Counted from the first letter of the stretch, positions 48,472 to 58,084 are shown. The stretch is 64,000 bases of DNA from Ammoniphilus oxalaticus (GCF_003609605.1 NZ_MCHY01000008.1:868001-932000), one strand, 5' to 3'. Notes: generated from the letters alone by a model not told the origin. Translations and numbers: made by a program.

Positions 48472-50003
48472 GTAAACTGTCAATTATAATTCCGACTCAA
48501 GATGAAGAACAAACAATCTCATCGGTAATCGAAGAGGCAAAAAAGCTATCGCCGTTGGAAATAATTGTCGTTATCAACGGTTCCAGTGACAATACGAAAC
48601 AAATCGTTCAATCCCACCAATGTAAAATTATCGAGTATCCATTTTCAATCGGAAATGATGTTGGAAGAGCAATTGGCGCGCTTCATGCCAACGGGGATAT
48701 CCTCTTATTTATAGACGGGGATATCCCTATCCCTTCAAATAAGCTTTTTCCTTTTGTTCGTGAAATCCAATCGGGCTCTGATATCGCCCTAAATAATCTC
48801 CGCTGGACAGCGCAACTTCCTATTCGTCCTCATACAACAACTGTTTCCAAAATCGCAGTGAATCATTTTTTACGCGCATCGTCGCTGTCGGTTAATTCAC
48901 TAATAGCGATTCCTCATGCTATGAGTAAAGTCGCTCTAGAAAAAATTGGCTGGCATCATCTTGCTGATCCGGTGTTAGCTCAAGCGATCGCTATAGAAAA
49001 AAAGTTAAAAATCGCATCGCCTATCGATGTAGATGTTATCGGTACGAATCGCATTCGGCCTGTTCACTCCGCTCCTTCTGTAGGATCACCGTATCCGCAA
49101 TCAACTAGTCGAATACTAGGAGATCACCTTCGGGCTATCCAGTATTTAATTGAGAAAAAAGGGCCGCGTGGTGGCTTTACGGATGGAAATCGAAATCGCA
49201 AACTTTTACAACGATTTGTTCCTCACTCCTTTGCTAAAAGAGCGAAAAGGAGCGCAGTGATTCCTGTCGGCGAGGAAAAACGAACCATCAGCCAAGTTAT
49301 TTCTTCCGTACGCCAAGCGGGCGTGGATGAAATCATCGTCGTCGCCAATGGCGCGGATCGGGATACGCTCCATTTTGCTCAGCAGGAAAAAGTGTTGTTG
49401 GTCCCGTTTGGGAAACAGCTGGGACACAATGTGGGAAGAGCGATAGGAGCCGCATATGCGACAGGGGAGATTTGCTTGTTTATAGACGGAGATTTTGTTA
49501 TTCCACCCGATGATTTAATTCCTTTTATTCAAGCTGTAGAAGGCGGCGTCGATATTGCTCTCAATAATCTGGAGTTTTTGATGGACCAATTTCATCCGAT
49601 GGATACGATCAGTGTTGTCAAGTACTTTCTTAACTTGTCAGCAGGAAGGCCAGATCTACTAAATAATTCGCTTACCGCTGTTCCGCACGCCATGCATAGA
49701 AGAGTGATTGATAAGATTGGATTTAAATCTTTGATGATTCCACCTAAAGCGCAAGTCGAGGCGTTGCAACAGGGATTTAAGATCCAGGCGACTCATGTTG
49801 TAGATGTGGTAAAGCCAAATCGGATACGTCAAGATCACGTTTCAACGCAAGGGAAAATACCAGCTTTTGAAAGAATTATAGGTGATCATGTCGAGGCGCT
49901 AGGTCATCTTCTTCATCTTACAAATCATAGAGGCTTGTTTACCGATGGAAATCGAAAGCGAGAACTCTTAAAAATGGAGGATAAGGAAAATGACAACATC
50001 TAA
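48468..50003 (+). CDS. tandem double-GT2 protein A
   Basis: A 511-residue protein with two copies of a GT-A fold in one chain, about residues 1-245 and 262-505. Copy 1 has LSIIIPTQDEEQTISSVI, VINGSSDNT, GNDVGRAIGA and DGDIPIPS; copy 2 has AVIPVGEEKRTISQVI, VVANGADRD, GHNVGRAIGA and DGDFVIPPDD. Each ends in an N-R-x-R followed by G-D-H segment, then G-G-F-T-D-G-N or G-L-F-T-D-G-N. The internal duplication is unusual. Likely adds sugars from a nucleotide donor to a surface glycan. The next gene overlaps by 14 bases. Confidence 0.85.
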   Translation: MSKLSIIIPTQDEEQTISSVIEEAKKLSPLEIIVVINGSSDNTKQIVQSHQCKIIEYPFSIGNDVGRAIGALHANGDILLFIDGDIPIPSNKLFPFVREIQSGSDIALNNLRWTAQLPIRPHTTTVSKIAVNHFLRASSLSVNSLIAIPHAMSKVALEKIGWHHLADPVLAQAIAIEKKLKIASPIDVDVIGTNRIRPVHSAPSVGSPYPQSTSRILGDHLRAIQYLIEKKGPRGGFTDGNRNRKLLQRFVPHSFAKRAKRSAVIPVGEEKRTISQVISSVRQAGVDEIIVVANGADRDTLHFAQQEKVLLVPFGKQLGHNVGRAIGAAYATGEICLFIDGDFVIPPDDLIPFIQAVEGGVDIALNNLEFLMDQFHPMDTISVVKYFLNLSAGRPDLLNNSLTAVPHAMHRRVIDKIGFKSLMIPPKAQVEALQQGFKIQATHVVDVVKPNRIRQDHVSTQGKIPAFERIIGDHVEALGHLLHLTNHRGLFTDGNRKRELLKMEDKENDNI

Positions 50004-51240
50004 ATTAGCTGTGATTGGTTTGGGTTATGTCGGATTGCCTTTGGCCGTTCATTTTGCAGAACACGGATTTGAGGTGATCGGCAAGGATAAGGATGGACAG
50101 AAGATCGCTCGTCTGATGAAGGGCGAAACCTATATTAGTGATGTCACGGAGCAAGCCATACGAGAAGCGTTGAAAAAAGGGAGACTAACCCCCTCGTTGC
50201 CAAATAAAAACCTGCTGCAATCAGCGGATTATATCATCGTCGCCGTTCCAACTCCGATTTTAAATGAGCAACCCGATTTATCAGCAGTAGAAGAAGCGTG
50301 TCAATTGATTGCCGAACAGTTAAGAGAAGGGCAGACAATCATATTAGAAAGCACAACATTCCCTGGGACGCTAGAGGAGGTGATTCTCCCTATTATGAGT
50401 CGTACCGGGTTAACGGTCGGAAAAGACTTTTTCCTAGGCTATTCGCCTGAACGAATTGATCCTGGAAACACCGAATATTCCTTACAACGAATACCGAAGG
50501 TTGTTAGCGGGCAAACAGCAGCCTGCTTGAAGAAAGTAACGGAGTTATATGAAGTGGCGTTCGAACAGGTCGTTCCGGTCAGCTCACCTCGCGTTGCGGA
50601 AATGTGTAAATTGTTTGAGAATATTCAAAGGCTTGTCAATATTTCATTAGTTAATGAGATCGATCAATTGTGCCAACAGCTTAATATAAATTTTAGAGAA
50701 TCATTGCGAGCGGCGGCTACTAAACCTTTTGGCTTCACTCCTTATTGGCCTGGTCCTGGGGTGGGAGGCCATTGTATCCCTGTCGATCCGATGTATTTCC
50801 AATGGAAAGCAAAGAAACAAGGATTATCCAGTCAACTTATTGAGCAGGCATTACAAATTAATCGGGTGATGCCTCAAGTCGTGGTAGACAGGGTAAACGA
50901 GGAATTAGGGAGCGTAGATAAGACAGAAGCGCAAATCTTACTCATCGGCCTCACTTATAAAAAAGATGTCAATGATCTAAGAGAATCGCCTGCTCTCGAT
51001 ATTCTTAAATTACTGTTAATGCATGGATATAAGGTGAAATATAGCGATCCACACGTCCCTGTCGTAGACATGAATCAAGAGCAGCTTACGTCTTGTCCGT
51101 TATCAGCAAACCTGTTGCGCGCTATGGACGTTATTGTCATCTTAACGGATCATTCAGCTATCGATTGGAAGATGATTAAGGAGCATGGTCAACGAATCAT
51201 AGATATGCGAGGTGTTTACGATAATCATGAAGAAAGGTGA
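49990..51240 (+). CDS. UDP-sugar 6-dehydrogenase (UDP-Glc/UDP-GlcNAc/ManNAc dehydrogenase family)
   Basis: A 416-residue NAD-dependent enzyme that oxidises C6 of a UDP-hexose to a uronic acid. Motifs: VIGLGYVGLPLAVHFAEHGF (NAD binding), VAVPTP, SPERIDPGN, CKLFENIQRLVNISLVNE, the catalytic Cys in GVGGHCIPVDP, and GLTYKKDVNDLRESPA. It is nearer the WbpA/WecC branch than TuaD, so UDP-N-acetyl-hexosaminuronate is more likely than UDP-glucuronate, though both are possible. It provides the acidic sugar for the surface polymer. It overlaps the upstream GT2 gene. Confidence 0.9.
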   Translation: MTTSKLAVIGLGYVGLPLAVHFAEHGFEVIGKDKDGQKIARLMKGETYISDVTEQAIREALKKGRLTPSLPNKNLLQSADYIIVAVPTPILNEQPDLSAVEEACQLIAEQLREGQTIILESTTFPGTLEEVILPIMSRTGLTVGKDFFLGYSPERIDPGNTEYSLQRIPKVVSGQTAACLKKVTELYEVAFEQVVPVSSPRVAEMCKLFENIQRLVNISLVNEIDQLCQQLNINFRESLRAAATKPFGFTPYWPGPGVGGHCIPVDPMYFQWKAKKQGLSSQLIEQALQINRVMPQVVVDRVNEELGSVDKTEAQILLIGLTYKKDVNDLRESPALDILKLLLMHGYKVKYSDPHVPVVDMNQEQLTSCPLSANLLRAMDVIVILTDHSAIDWKMIKEHGQRIIDMRGVYDNHEER

Positions 51241-51244
51241 TTCG

Positions 51245-52231
51245 ATGCAAATGATTAGACGGAAGTACCTGGTGACAGGCGGCGCAGGTTTTATCGGTTC
51301 TCATCTTGCTGAGGGATTGCTTGAACGGGGTTATAAAGTCACGGTCCTGGACAATTTAGAGAATTCGATTGCTGATCCCGATTTAGACCAGAACTCGCAG
51401 CTTTCTTTTGTAAAAGGGAGTGTAACTGATCGTTCTTTGGTTCGGGAGCTAGTTGCTGAACACGATGCTGTGTTTCATTTGGCTGCGATGTTAGGCGTCA
51501 AGACGACGATGACCCATACGATCGAAATGGTTCAAAATAATCTAGCGGGAACATCGATTATTTTAGAAGAAGCGATGAGGACAGGAAAAAAGGTTGTCTT
51601 TGCTTCGACTTCAGAAGTGTATGGTAAAGGGGAACCGCCCTTCTCCGAAAATATGGATCTGCGCTTTGGCAACACGACAAAATTGCGCTGGAGTTATGCG
51701 CTTGGAAAATCGTTAGAAGAGTGTCTTTGTCTTGCGTACGGGCGCAAAAAGTTACCAATTACGATTGTTCGCTATTTTAATATATTTGGACCGAGACAAA
51801 AAGATGGGTCATATGGTGGTGTTGTATCCCGCTTTATTAAAGCCGCCCTGACAGGCGAGGATCTATTAGTCTACGGAGATGGCAGTCAAACACGTAGTTT
51901 TACCTATGTCAGTGATGCTGTCGAAGGAACGATCAGATGCTTAGAAGAGAAAGCCGATCAAGAGATCTTTAACGTTGGTAGTCGGAATGAGATCACAATC
52001 CTTGGTCTAGCAACTAAAATTAAAAACCTCACTAAATCTTCCTCAAATATCGTACACATTCCTTTTGATAAAGTATATCCTCATGGTTTCGAAGAAATCC
52101 CCAAACGATCTCCAGATATTAATAAGATTGAAACGATCCTGCAATATGAACCGCAAGTCAAATTGGAACAAGGATTGAAAGAATCGATCGGTTGGTATCG
52201 TCGAAAACTAGCGAGAGGAGAGTTGAGTTAA
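51245..52231 (+). CDS. NAD-dependent epimerase/dehydratase (UDP-glucuronate decarboxylase-like)
   Basis: A 328-residue extended SDR. Motifs: VTGGAGFIGSHLAEGL (NAD), FASTSEVYGKG, SYALGKSLEE (Tyr-x-x-x-Lys), and RYFNIFGPRQKDGSYGG. The SEVYG form is common in UDP-glucuronic acid decarboxylases and ArnA-type enzymes, which would turn the uronic acid from the previous gene product into UDP-xylose or a related sugar; epimerisation is the alternative. ATG 51245 follows AAAGGTGATTCG. Operon with the dehydrogenase and both double-GT2 genes. Confidence 0.85.
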   Translation: MQMIRRKYLVTGGAGFIGSHLAEGLLERGYKVTVLDNLENSIADPDLDQNSQLSFVKGSVTDRSLVRELVAEHDAVFHLAAMLGVKTTMTHTIEMVQNNLAGTSIILEEAMRTGKKVVFASTSEVYGKGEPPFSENMDLRFGNTTKLRWSYALGKSLEECLCLAYGRKKLPITIVRYFNIFGPRQKDGSYGGVVSRFIKAALTGEDLLVYGDGSQTRSFTYVSDAVEGTIRCLEEKADQEIFNVGSRNEITILGLATKIKNLTKSSSNIVHIPFDKVYPHGFEEIPKRSPDINKIETILQYEPQVKLEQGLKESIGWYRRKLARGELS

Positions 52232-52233
52232 TC

Positions 52234-53790
52234 GTGAGTAAGCAGGTTTCAATTATTATTCCAGCATGTAATGAAGAAAGTACGCTTCCTGGCGTACTTT
52301 CTTCCTGCCAACAACTAGATCCGCATGAGATCATTGTAGTCGCGAATGGTTGTACGGATCGGACCGTGGAAATTGCTAGGAAATTTAATTGTCAAATCAT
52401 TGTAGAATCGCTAGCTTTGGGAAATGATGTCGGTCGAATGATAGGCGCCCGTCAAGCAACTGGGGAAATTCTTCTGTTTTTAGATGCGGATTTTGCGATT
52501 AATCCGAGTGAATTGAGAGAGATGTTAAGGCCTCTATTAACGGGGTCAGTAGATGTGATCCTAAATGACTTTGACTTTTTGTTTAAAGAAAAGAAATTTC
52601 CACACTCTACCACCATTTGGAGGCAAGTGTTTAATGAATTACTAGGTAGAAAAGAGTTAGGGATTGATTCGGTTTTATCGGTGCCTCACGCTTTTACTAG
52701 ACAGGTTCTCGAGTTAATCGGGGTTGAATCTTTAGCAAATCCGATTGTGGCTCAAATGAAACTAATTACAGGCGGATTTCGAATCGCCCATGATTATGGA
52801 ATTGATGTGATTAGGCTAAACCGTTTTCGTCCGGAAGAGCATGCGACGTCTTCCGCGATTCTTTCTCGTTCGGAAAAGAGAATCATTGGTGATCATCTTG
52901 AAGCGCTATCAATTTCGTCTGCATTGCAGTCAACGCGCGGTGGATTTCCCGACGGAGGGAGAAGGAGAGATATCGTTCGCGAAATACAAAACGGGCAACG
53001 TACGTTAACTGTTTATCCTGGCTGGGGAACGCAACGTTCCTCACTCTATAGGGGCCAACAAGTATCCGTTATTATTCCAGCTCAAAATGAACAGTTTACG
53101 ATCGGTGATGTGATTAAAAATGTAAGGAAGATTGAACCGAAAGAAGTTCTGGTCATAGTCAATGGTTCAACGGATCAAACGGAGAGGATCGCTAGACAAT
53201 GTGGAGCAACAACGATCGTTGTTGAAGAACCACTTGGCAATGACGTTGGTCGGGCGATTGGAGCCGAGTTCGCAACTGGGGATATCCTCTTGTTTCTAGA
53301 TGGCGATTTTGTTTTAGAACCAGAACAACTATTCCCATTTACTCAGGCGATCGCAAGGGGAAAGCATGTCGCCTTAAATGATTTAAACTATTATTTAACG
53401 CTTAGGTTGCCATTGAACTTTGTCACCGCTTTAAAATATGCGATTAATCTAGCGGCCAATCGGAAGGAGCTAGGTGTTGGGTCGCTCGTAGCTGTCCCTC
53501 ATGCGCTTAGTCGAACGGCGTTAGATCATATCCATTGGACTGCGCTCGTTTCTCCCGTTTTGGCTCAAATGAAAGCAATGTTAAGTCCTCCTTTGCAGAT
53601 AGAATGCGTCCATCTTGTCGATGTCGATCGGATCAATCGAATTCGACCGGATCAACATTTTGCTACTGAAGGTTACCCACCCGCGGTGGATAGAATCATT
53701 GGAGATCATCTTGAAGCGTTGTCCTATTTAATTAAACGAGAGGGACAAAGAGGTGTTTTTAAGCAAAATTACCGTCGACTTCCCCATTAA
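52234..53790 (+). CDS. tandem double-GT2 protein B
   Basis: A 518-residue paralogue of the protein encoded at 48468-50003, again with two GT2 units: unit 1 has VSIIIPACNEESTLPGVLS, VANGCTDRT, GNDVGRMIGA and DADFAINPSE; unit 2 has VSVIIPAQNEQFTIGDVI, VNGSTDQTE, GNDVGRAIGA and DGDFVLEPEQ. GTG 52234 is preceded at a distance by GAGAGGAG. The two double proteins bracket the sugar nucleotide enzymes and probably make a repeating disaccharide or alternate linkages. A terminator follows. Confidence 0.85.
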   Translation: MSKQVSIIIPACNEESTLPGVLSSCQQLDPHEIIVVANGCTDRTVEIARKFNCQIIVESLALGNDVGRMIGARQATGEILLFLDADFAINPSELREMLRPLLTGSVDVILNDFDFLFKEKKFPHSTTIWRQVFNELLGRKELGIDSVLSVPHAFTRQVLELIGVESLANPIVAQMKLITGGFRIAHDYGIDVIRLNRFRPEEHATSSAILSRSEKRIIGDHLEALSISSALQSTRGGFPDGGRRRDIVREIQNGQRTLTVYPGWGTQRSSLYRGQQVSVIIPAQNEQFTIGDVIKNVRKIEPKEVLVIVNGSTDQTERIARQCGATTIVVEEPLGNDVGRAIGAEFATGDILLFLDGDFVLEPEQLFPFTQAIARGKHVALNDLNYYLTLRLPLNFVTALKYAINLAANRKELGVGSLVAVPHALSRTALDHIHWTALVSPVLAQMKAMLSPPLQIECVHLVDVDRINRIRPDQHFATEGYPPAVDRIIGDHLEALSYLIKREGQRGVFKQNYRRLPH

Positions 53791-53843
53791 TATAAACGAT
53801 TGGCTCGTTTGACGCCCGTCTTATCTCTATAACAAAAATGTCT

Positions 53844-53887
53844 GCGCTTGATTGGATGTAAATAGATTACCCAGTCAAGCGCTTTTT
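53844..53887 (+). terminator. intrinsic terminator
   Basis: GCGCTTGA (53844-53851) pairs with TCAAGCGC (53875-53882), extended by TGG/CCCA, then T6. Confidence 0.85.
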
Positions 53888-53913
53888 TGCTACACATATT
53901 CAGACCTGCTGTT

Positions 53914-53922
53914 CATAAAATA
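53914..53922 (+). promoter_or_regulatory. candidate sigma-E/K promoter
   Basis: CATAAAATA fits CATANNNTA, and ACATATT about 14 bases upstream (near 53893) resembles a sigma-E -35; the start codon is at 53940. Confidence 0.5.
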
Positions 53923-53939
53923 ATATAGGGTGAAAGAAG

Positions 53940-56033
53940 ATGAATGAACCTTCTTTAAAAACTTCAAAGTGGACGTCTCGGGCGCGTTATTTATGGGAAA
54001 AAGGAAAATTGCCTCGTCCGACGGATGAGCGGATTACGATTATTATGCGAGGGACGAAACTCGCTTGGACACAGCATGCGTTAGCTTGCATCGAGCGGCA
54101 TACAGAACAACCAGCCATTGTTTACCTTGTCCCAGAAGGGGAGTTGTACCAATATGTCGGGGAACAATGGTTGGCAAACCCACGCTTGGATGCTGACACC
54201 TTGCTAGCTCCGCTTACTTATTCCTTTCCAATGAAACTAATGGCGCCGTTGCCAGGCGTTGATTCATTGAATCAAGCGTTAAGCGAAGTAACCGATTCTT
54301 TTTTCGTTGTTCTTGAAGATGCCGTTACCGTTGGCCCTCATTGGCTGACGAATCTGTTATGGCCTTTTTTTGATAATTCCACCGTAATGGGAAGCGCGCC
54401 GTTGACGAATTTAACGACACAAACACCTAATTTTGAGACGATGGCGCAACTGGTCGCTTATCAAAACCAACTTGGGATCGAACAATGCGGATCCTGGGAG
54501 TTTACGCCGCGTTTAACTTGGCCATGCGTTGTTTTGCGTAGAAGCGTTTTGGATGTGATTGGCGGGGTGAATTCGGAGATAGCAGACAAGCGCCAGGGAA
54601 TTTCCGACTGGCTAGGACGGGCCGAAGCCGCGCAAGGAAAATTTGTGATATGCCATGATAGTTACGCGCTCGTTTTGGTGAAAGGGCCTGAGCGTTTTAC
54701 CATTGAGGTGGATCAACATCAAAAACAACAGCCACCTGCGTATGTTCCATTATCCGCTTCGATTCAAACGTCAGAGATGAAACAAACGCCGATTGCGTTA
54801 GACGTCGTCTTGTTTAGCGGAGGAGAACAATGGAGCGATCTTAAGCGCCGTTGGATCGAGTTATTGCCAGTGAACGGCAAGCGTTATGTAGTCGGAAGGC
54901 AGACGACTGGAACAGAGTCGTTTACCCCGATGTCCTTAGAGCAATTAGAACAATTAGATCCATCTAAGACGCTTGTTTTCGTCAGTGATCCGCTTTGGGG
55001 CGCGATGGTTAAAAAATTTGGACCAAGAATATGGCTGCAATTATTGCCCGCTCGACTAGGTGAACAAGATGATCTATTCTATAAAAAATGTTATGATTTT
55101 GCGGCTCATCAGGCCACGCTAATTTTGACCACATCAGAGCAGGCGTATCTTGAACAAACTTTTCGTAGAGATGGTGTGTTTTTCTTAAATGGGGAAGATG
55201 AAGCTGCCTATGATATGGCAATTTATGAACGAGAAACTTTCTTTTTAAAAGATTATGAAGTGGTGTTTGTGGAGGTGATTCGAGATCTAGTCGAAGGCGA
55301 AAGTCCAACGGAATCAGTTCAAAAACAGTGGCGGTTACGTCGGCGACATTACTTAAATTTACTTAAAAAGATGGGTGAACAAGAAACAGTATTGTTTTTG
55401 CTTGCGGTGTATCATTATTTTTTGGAGTATTCAGAAGAGGCTGAGCGGTATTTGTTGCAGTCTTATCAGCTTGCCGAGGCGGCGGGTCACGCCAATGCGC
55501 GACAAACTCACTACCGATTTCGGTCCGCGATTCAGGCGCAACGTGGGGAGTTGGATGAGGCGGTTGCTACTTTTGGGGAGTCCATGAATAAAGAATTAGA
55601 GCAGCGCGCTTATCAGGCGCTGGTAGACCGCTTGCAAAGAGGGGAGCGTTCGTTAGCTAAGGTTGAACTGTTTGCCTTGAATGATGATTTGAAAATGGCC
55701 ACGCGTATGTTACAAGAGATGTCGGGGAGGGAATCGCGTGATGTACTGTATCGTTTGTATGTAAAGTTGGGTAGGTTTGATCAGGCTGTCCAACTTGTAG
55801 CGAAAGATGAATTAAGCGCGCCTGAACAGCAAGCTGAATATGAGACATTGCTCGGTTGGAGTAAAATGATGGAAGGTGATCATCAAGGCGCCATCCAACA
55901 TTTTTTACAAGCGGCGGAGCATGATGAAGGGGTGCTGAAGCAGATTAATTTGTTGCAATCAGCGGAACAGCGAATTCAGGAGTTGTTGCGTGAGGAAGAT
56001 TTAGATCGAGAGGAGGGAAGCAAAGGGAGTTAA
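53940..56033 (+). CDS. GT2-like glycosyltransferase with TPR tail
   Basis: A 697-residue protein in three parts. Residues 30-245 are GT2-like (ITIIMRGTKLAWTQHALACI, FFVVLEDAVTVGPHWL). About 285-450 is a second alpha/beta region that could be a GT-B half or an inactive domain (LDVVLFSGGEQWSDLKRRW). From about 480 to the end are helical TPR-like repeats (YLLQSYQLAEAAGHANARQT). Such proteins in spore formers link glycan synthesis to a scaffold. ATG 53940 follows AGGGTGAAAGAAG. It ends at a perfect palindrome. Confidence 0.75.
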   Translation: MNEPSLKTSKWTSRARYLWEKGKLPRPTDERITIIMRGTKLAWTQHALACIERHTEQPAIVYLVPEGELYQYVGEQWLANPRLDADTLLAPLTYSFPMKLMAPLPGVDSLNQALSEVTDSFFVVLEDAVTVGPHWLTNLLWPFFDNSTVMGSAPLTNLTTQTPNFETMAQLVAYQNQLGIEQCGSWEFTPRLTWPCVVLRRSVLDVIGGVNSEIADKRQGISDWLGRAEAAQGKFVICHDSYALVLVKGPERFTIEVDQHQKQQPPAYVPLSASIQTSEMKQTPIALDVVLFSGGEQWSDLKRRWIELLPVNGKRYVVGRQTTGTESFTPMSLEQLEQLDPSKTLVFVSDPLWGAMVKKFGPRIWLQLLPARLGEQDDLFYKKCYDFAAHQATLILTTSEQAYLEQTFRRDGVFFLNGEDEAAYDMAIYERETFFLKDYEVVFVEVIRDLVEGESPTESVQKQWRLRRRHYLNLLKKMGEQETVLFLLAVYHYFLEYSEEAERYLLQSYQLAEAAGHANARQTHYRFRSAIQAQRGELDEAVATFGESMNKELEQRAYQALVDRLQRGERSLAKVELFALNDDLKMATRMLQEMSGRESRDVLYRLYVKLGRFDQAVQLVAKDELSAPEQQAEYETLLGWSKMMEGDHQGAIQHFLQAAEHDEGVLKQINLLQSAEQRIQELLREEDLDREEGSKGS

Positions 56034-56049
56034 TTCCTCCGTTTTGTCC

Positions 56050-56085
56050 AACAAAGCTGTCCTTAAGCTTAAGGACAGCTTTGTT
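56050..56085. terminator. perfect 18-bp palindrome, terminator-like
   Basis: The arms 56050-56067 and 56068-56085 are exact inverted copies with no spacer, so the hairpin loop must come from the inner stem. A T-rich tract follows on the plus strand. It ends the GT2-TPR gene. Confidence 0.75.
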
Positions 56086-56156
56086 GTTTTAAAAACATTA
56101 AAAGTCGTTGAAGGTCGCCGGACTAGTATGAAAGCTGCGATTTTCTCGCGATGGCT

Positions 56157-57233
56157 TTAAGTTCCTTGGGCGTTAAAATAGATGTCAAGCGTCGTCGGAT
56201 TGTCGTCAACACTTGAGCGATAGGCGAGGCGCGTATATTTTAGAAAACGCATCGGAACCAACACATCAACAGCGCCTGCGGGAATTCCAGTAGATGTGCT
56301 CGCATCTGGATACCAATTGGTTCCATCCGCGCTAATTTCAACACGAACATCAGCCGCATTATCTGCTCCACTGTTATAGATGAAGAATGAGTATTTACCG
56401 AGTGTCGCTGTTTCAATCGGTTCTGTGCCAACATAGGTGTCTCCCGTTGTTATGTCCGGAAACACCTGTTCTGTAAAACTTTTTTGTGAAATAGAGGTTA
56501 CACTAGACAATGTTCCTCCTGTAATGTTTCCGATATTGGCTACATTTCCGATGGTTCCCACGGAAGATAGTGTTCCATCCGCAATGTTGCCTACGCTTCC
56601 GACATTCTCAACAGTGGATAGGGCCCCTCCGGTGATATTGCCGATGTTCGCGACGTTCCCGATCGTTTCAACATTGGTCAACGTTCCTCCTGCAATGCTC
56701 CCGATGCTCTCGACCGTGTTCAGCGTCCCGCCCGCCACATTGTCGATGGTTCCGACGGTATCGACGCTAGACAACGCCCCCCCTGTAATGTTTCCGATAT
56801 TGCTCACTGTTCCGATGGTTCCCACGGAAGATAGCGTTCCATCCGCAATGTTGCCTACGCTTCCGACAGTTTCCACGGTAGATAGGGCTCCCCCGGTGAT
56901 ATTGCCGACGTTCGCGACGTTCCCGATCGTTTCAACATTGGTTAACGTTCCATCCGCAATGTTTGCAACAGTACCGACATTTTCGACGGTTGATAAGGCT
57001 CCACCGGTAATATTCCCGACATTAGCAATATTTCCGATGTTTTCAACTGTATTCAAGGTTCCACCCGCGATATTTCCAACATTTTCGACAGTCGTTAATG
57101 TTCCGCCGACAATACTGGCGCCGATGTTCCCTTCCGCATCGGTTCTGACGGGCACGGTCCCCGTTCCATCGCTACCATAGATAAGCGTTCGTAATTCATC
57201 TGGATTCGTGTTAAATGCGGCAAAGTTTGGCAC
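56157..57233 (-). CDS. solenoid-like repeat protein with DUF6385-like C-terminal domain
   Basis: A 358-residue protein. Residues about 8-40 hold a module D-E-L-R-T-L-I-Y-G then V-P-V-R-T-D-A-E-G-N-I. Residues 40-260 are near-perfect repeats of the type G-N-I-x-G-G-x-L-S-T-V-E-x-V-G, 15-18 residues each, dominated by Gly, Asn, Val and Ile, which would fold as a thin beta-solenoid. The last 95 residues resemble DUF6385 (FFIYNSGADNAADVRVEIS, YTRLAYRSS, DIYFNAQGT). It lacks a signal peptide. GTG 57233 follows AAGGGAG. Probably a spore surface fibre or adhesin. Confidence 0.75.
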   Translation of the reverse strand: MPNFAAFNTNPDELRTLIYGSDGTGTVPVRTDAEGNIGASIVGGTLTTVENVGNIAGGTLNTVENIGNIANVGNITGGALSTVENVGTVANIADGTLTNVETIGNVANVGNITGGALSTVETVGSVGNIADGTLSSVGTIGTVSNIGNITGGALSSVDTVGTIDNVAGGTLNTVESIGSIAGGTLTNVETIGNVANIGNITGGALSTVENVGSVGNIADGTLSSVGTIGNVANIGNITGGTLSSVTSISQKSFTEQVFPDITTGDTYVGTEPIETATLGKYSFFIYNSGADNAADVRVEISADGTNWYPDASTSTGIPAGAVDVLVPMRFLKYTRLAYRSSVDDNPTTLDIYFNAQGT

Positions 57234-57263
57234 TCTCGATCGTTCTCCCTTCGGATAAATGTA

Positions 57264-58055
57264 TTATTGTTGGGCCTGAAAATAAATGTCGACTGCAGAG
57301 TGTCGATCTTGATCCGCGCTTTTAACGGCAATTCGCGAGTAATGCAGGAAATAGGCTGGAACAACAATGCCCACCTCTCTCGGCGCAATTTCCCAAGAGC
57401 GATGGAATTGGAATATGACGTTATTTGGACTTAATTCAAGTTTGATTTGAACCGCCGAATCCCCCTGATTAACAACCGCGTAAGTGTAGGTGATAAGTTG
57501 TGATGTGTCCTGGGCAGGTAGATAAGTCCATTCTTGCGCCGCGGTTACATCTGTAAATGTTATTTCTTTGTAATTTCGGTTTTGTGACGGATCGGTGAGG
57601 TTAGTTGTGATGATTAAGCGTCCGTCGGAATCAGTCAGTAGCGGCGTTGGGGCTGAACCGTATACTTGAACGCCATCTGTTACTGGATTTAATGGTCGAA
57701 TATCTAAACGGTCGGCCTCGATATCTAACGGGCTGGCAAGTTTTATGGGTTGTTTCACTTTATCAATCGTAATCGGTTGTTTAATTTTAACGGGTTGTTG
57801 GATGTTCTTAATGCGAAGCGGTCTAATCACTTTTCCAATTGTATATACTCTTCGTTGGGTTCTTCTCTTACGCGGACGGGATGAGTAGTAACAGTTGCAA
57901 GAGGTATTGCCGCATTGTCGACAGATCGCCTTGCGCGGATACATTGCGGTGAAGGGGCGATAAGTTTTCGAACGGACAATTTTTGTTTTTTTGCAATGAC
58001 AGTGAAAAAGGTAGCAAATGTTGCAACGAATCAATGGCCGCATGTGTAATCTCAT
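57264..58055 (-). CDS. Cys-cluster protein with DUF6385-like C-terminal domain
   Basis: A 263-residue protein. The N-terminus has paired cysteine clusters (RCNICYLFHCHCKK and ICRQCGNTSCNCYY), then a basic linker of K-x-I-x-Q-P-V/I repeats. The module V-Q-V-Y-G and L-L-T-D-S-D-G-R-L-I follows, and a DUF6385-like end (VNQGDSAVQIKLELS, HYSRIAVKSA, DIYFQAQQ) shared with the downstream gene. ATG 58055 follows AGAGGGG. It is the first of a two-gene operon with a -10 box at 58085-58093. Cys clusters may cross-link it in the spore coat. Confidence 0.78.
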   Translation of the reverse strand: MRLHMRPLIRCNICYLFHCHCKKTKIVRSKTYRPFTAMYPRKAICRQCGNTSCNCYYSSRPRKRRTQRRVYTIGKVIRPLRIKNIQQPVKIKQPITIDKVKQPIKLASPLDIEADRLDIRPLNPVTDGVQVYGSAPTPLLTDSDGRLIITTNLTDPSQNRNYKEITFTDVTAAQEWTYLPAQDTSQLITYTYAVVNQGDSAVQIKLELSPNNVIFQFHRSWEIAPREVGIVVPAYFLHYSRIAVKSADQDRHSAVDIYFQAQQ

Positions 58056-58084
58056 AAAGACCCCTCTTTCAACCTAATTGTGGT

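Noticed and set aside
56437-57180. 247-codon plus-strand frame rich in Val, Pro and Thr
   Set aside because: Shadow of the repeat protein on the other strand; the repeated DNA keeps several frames open.
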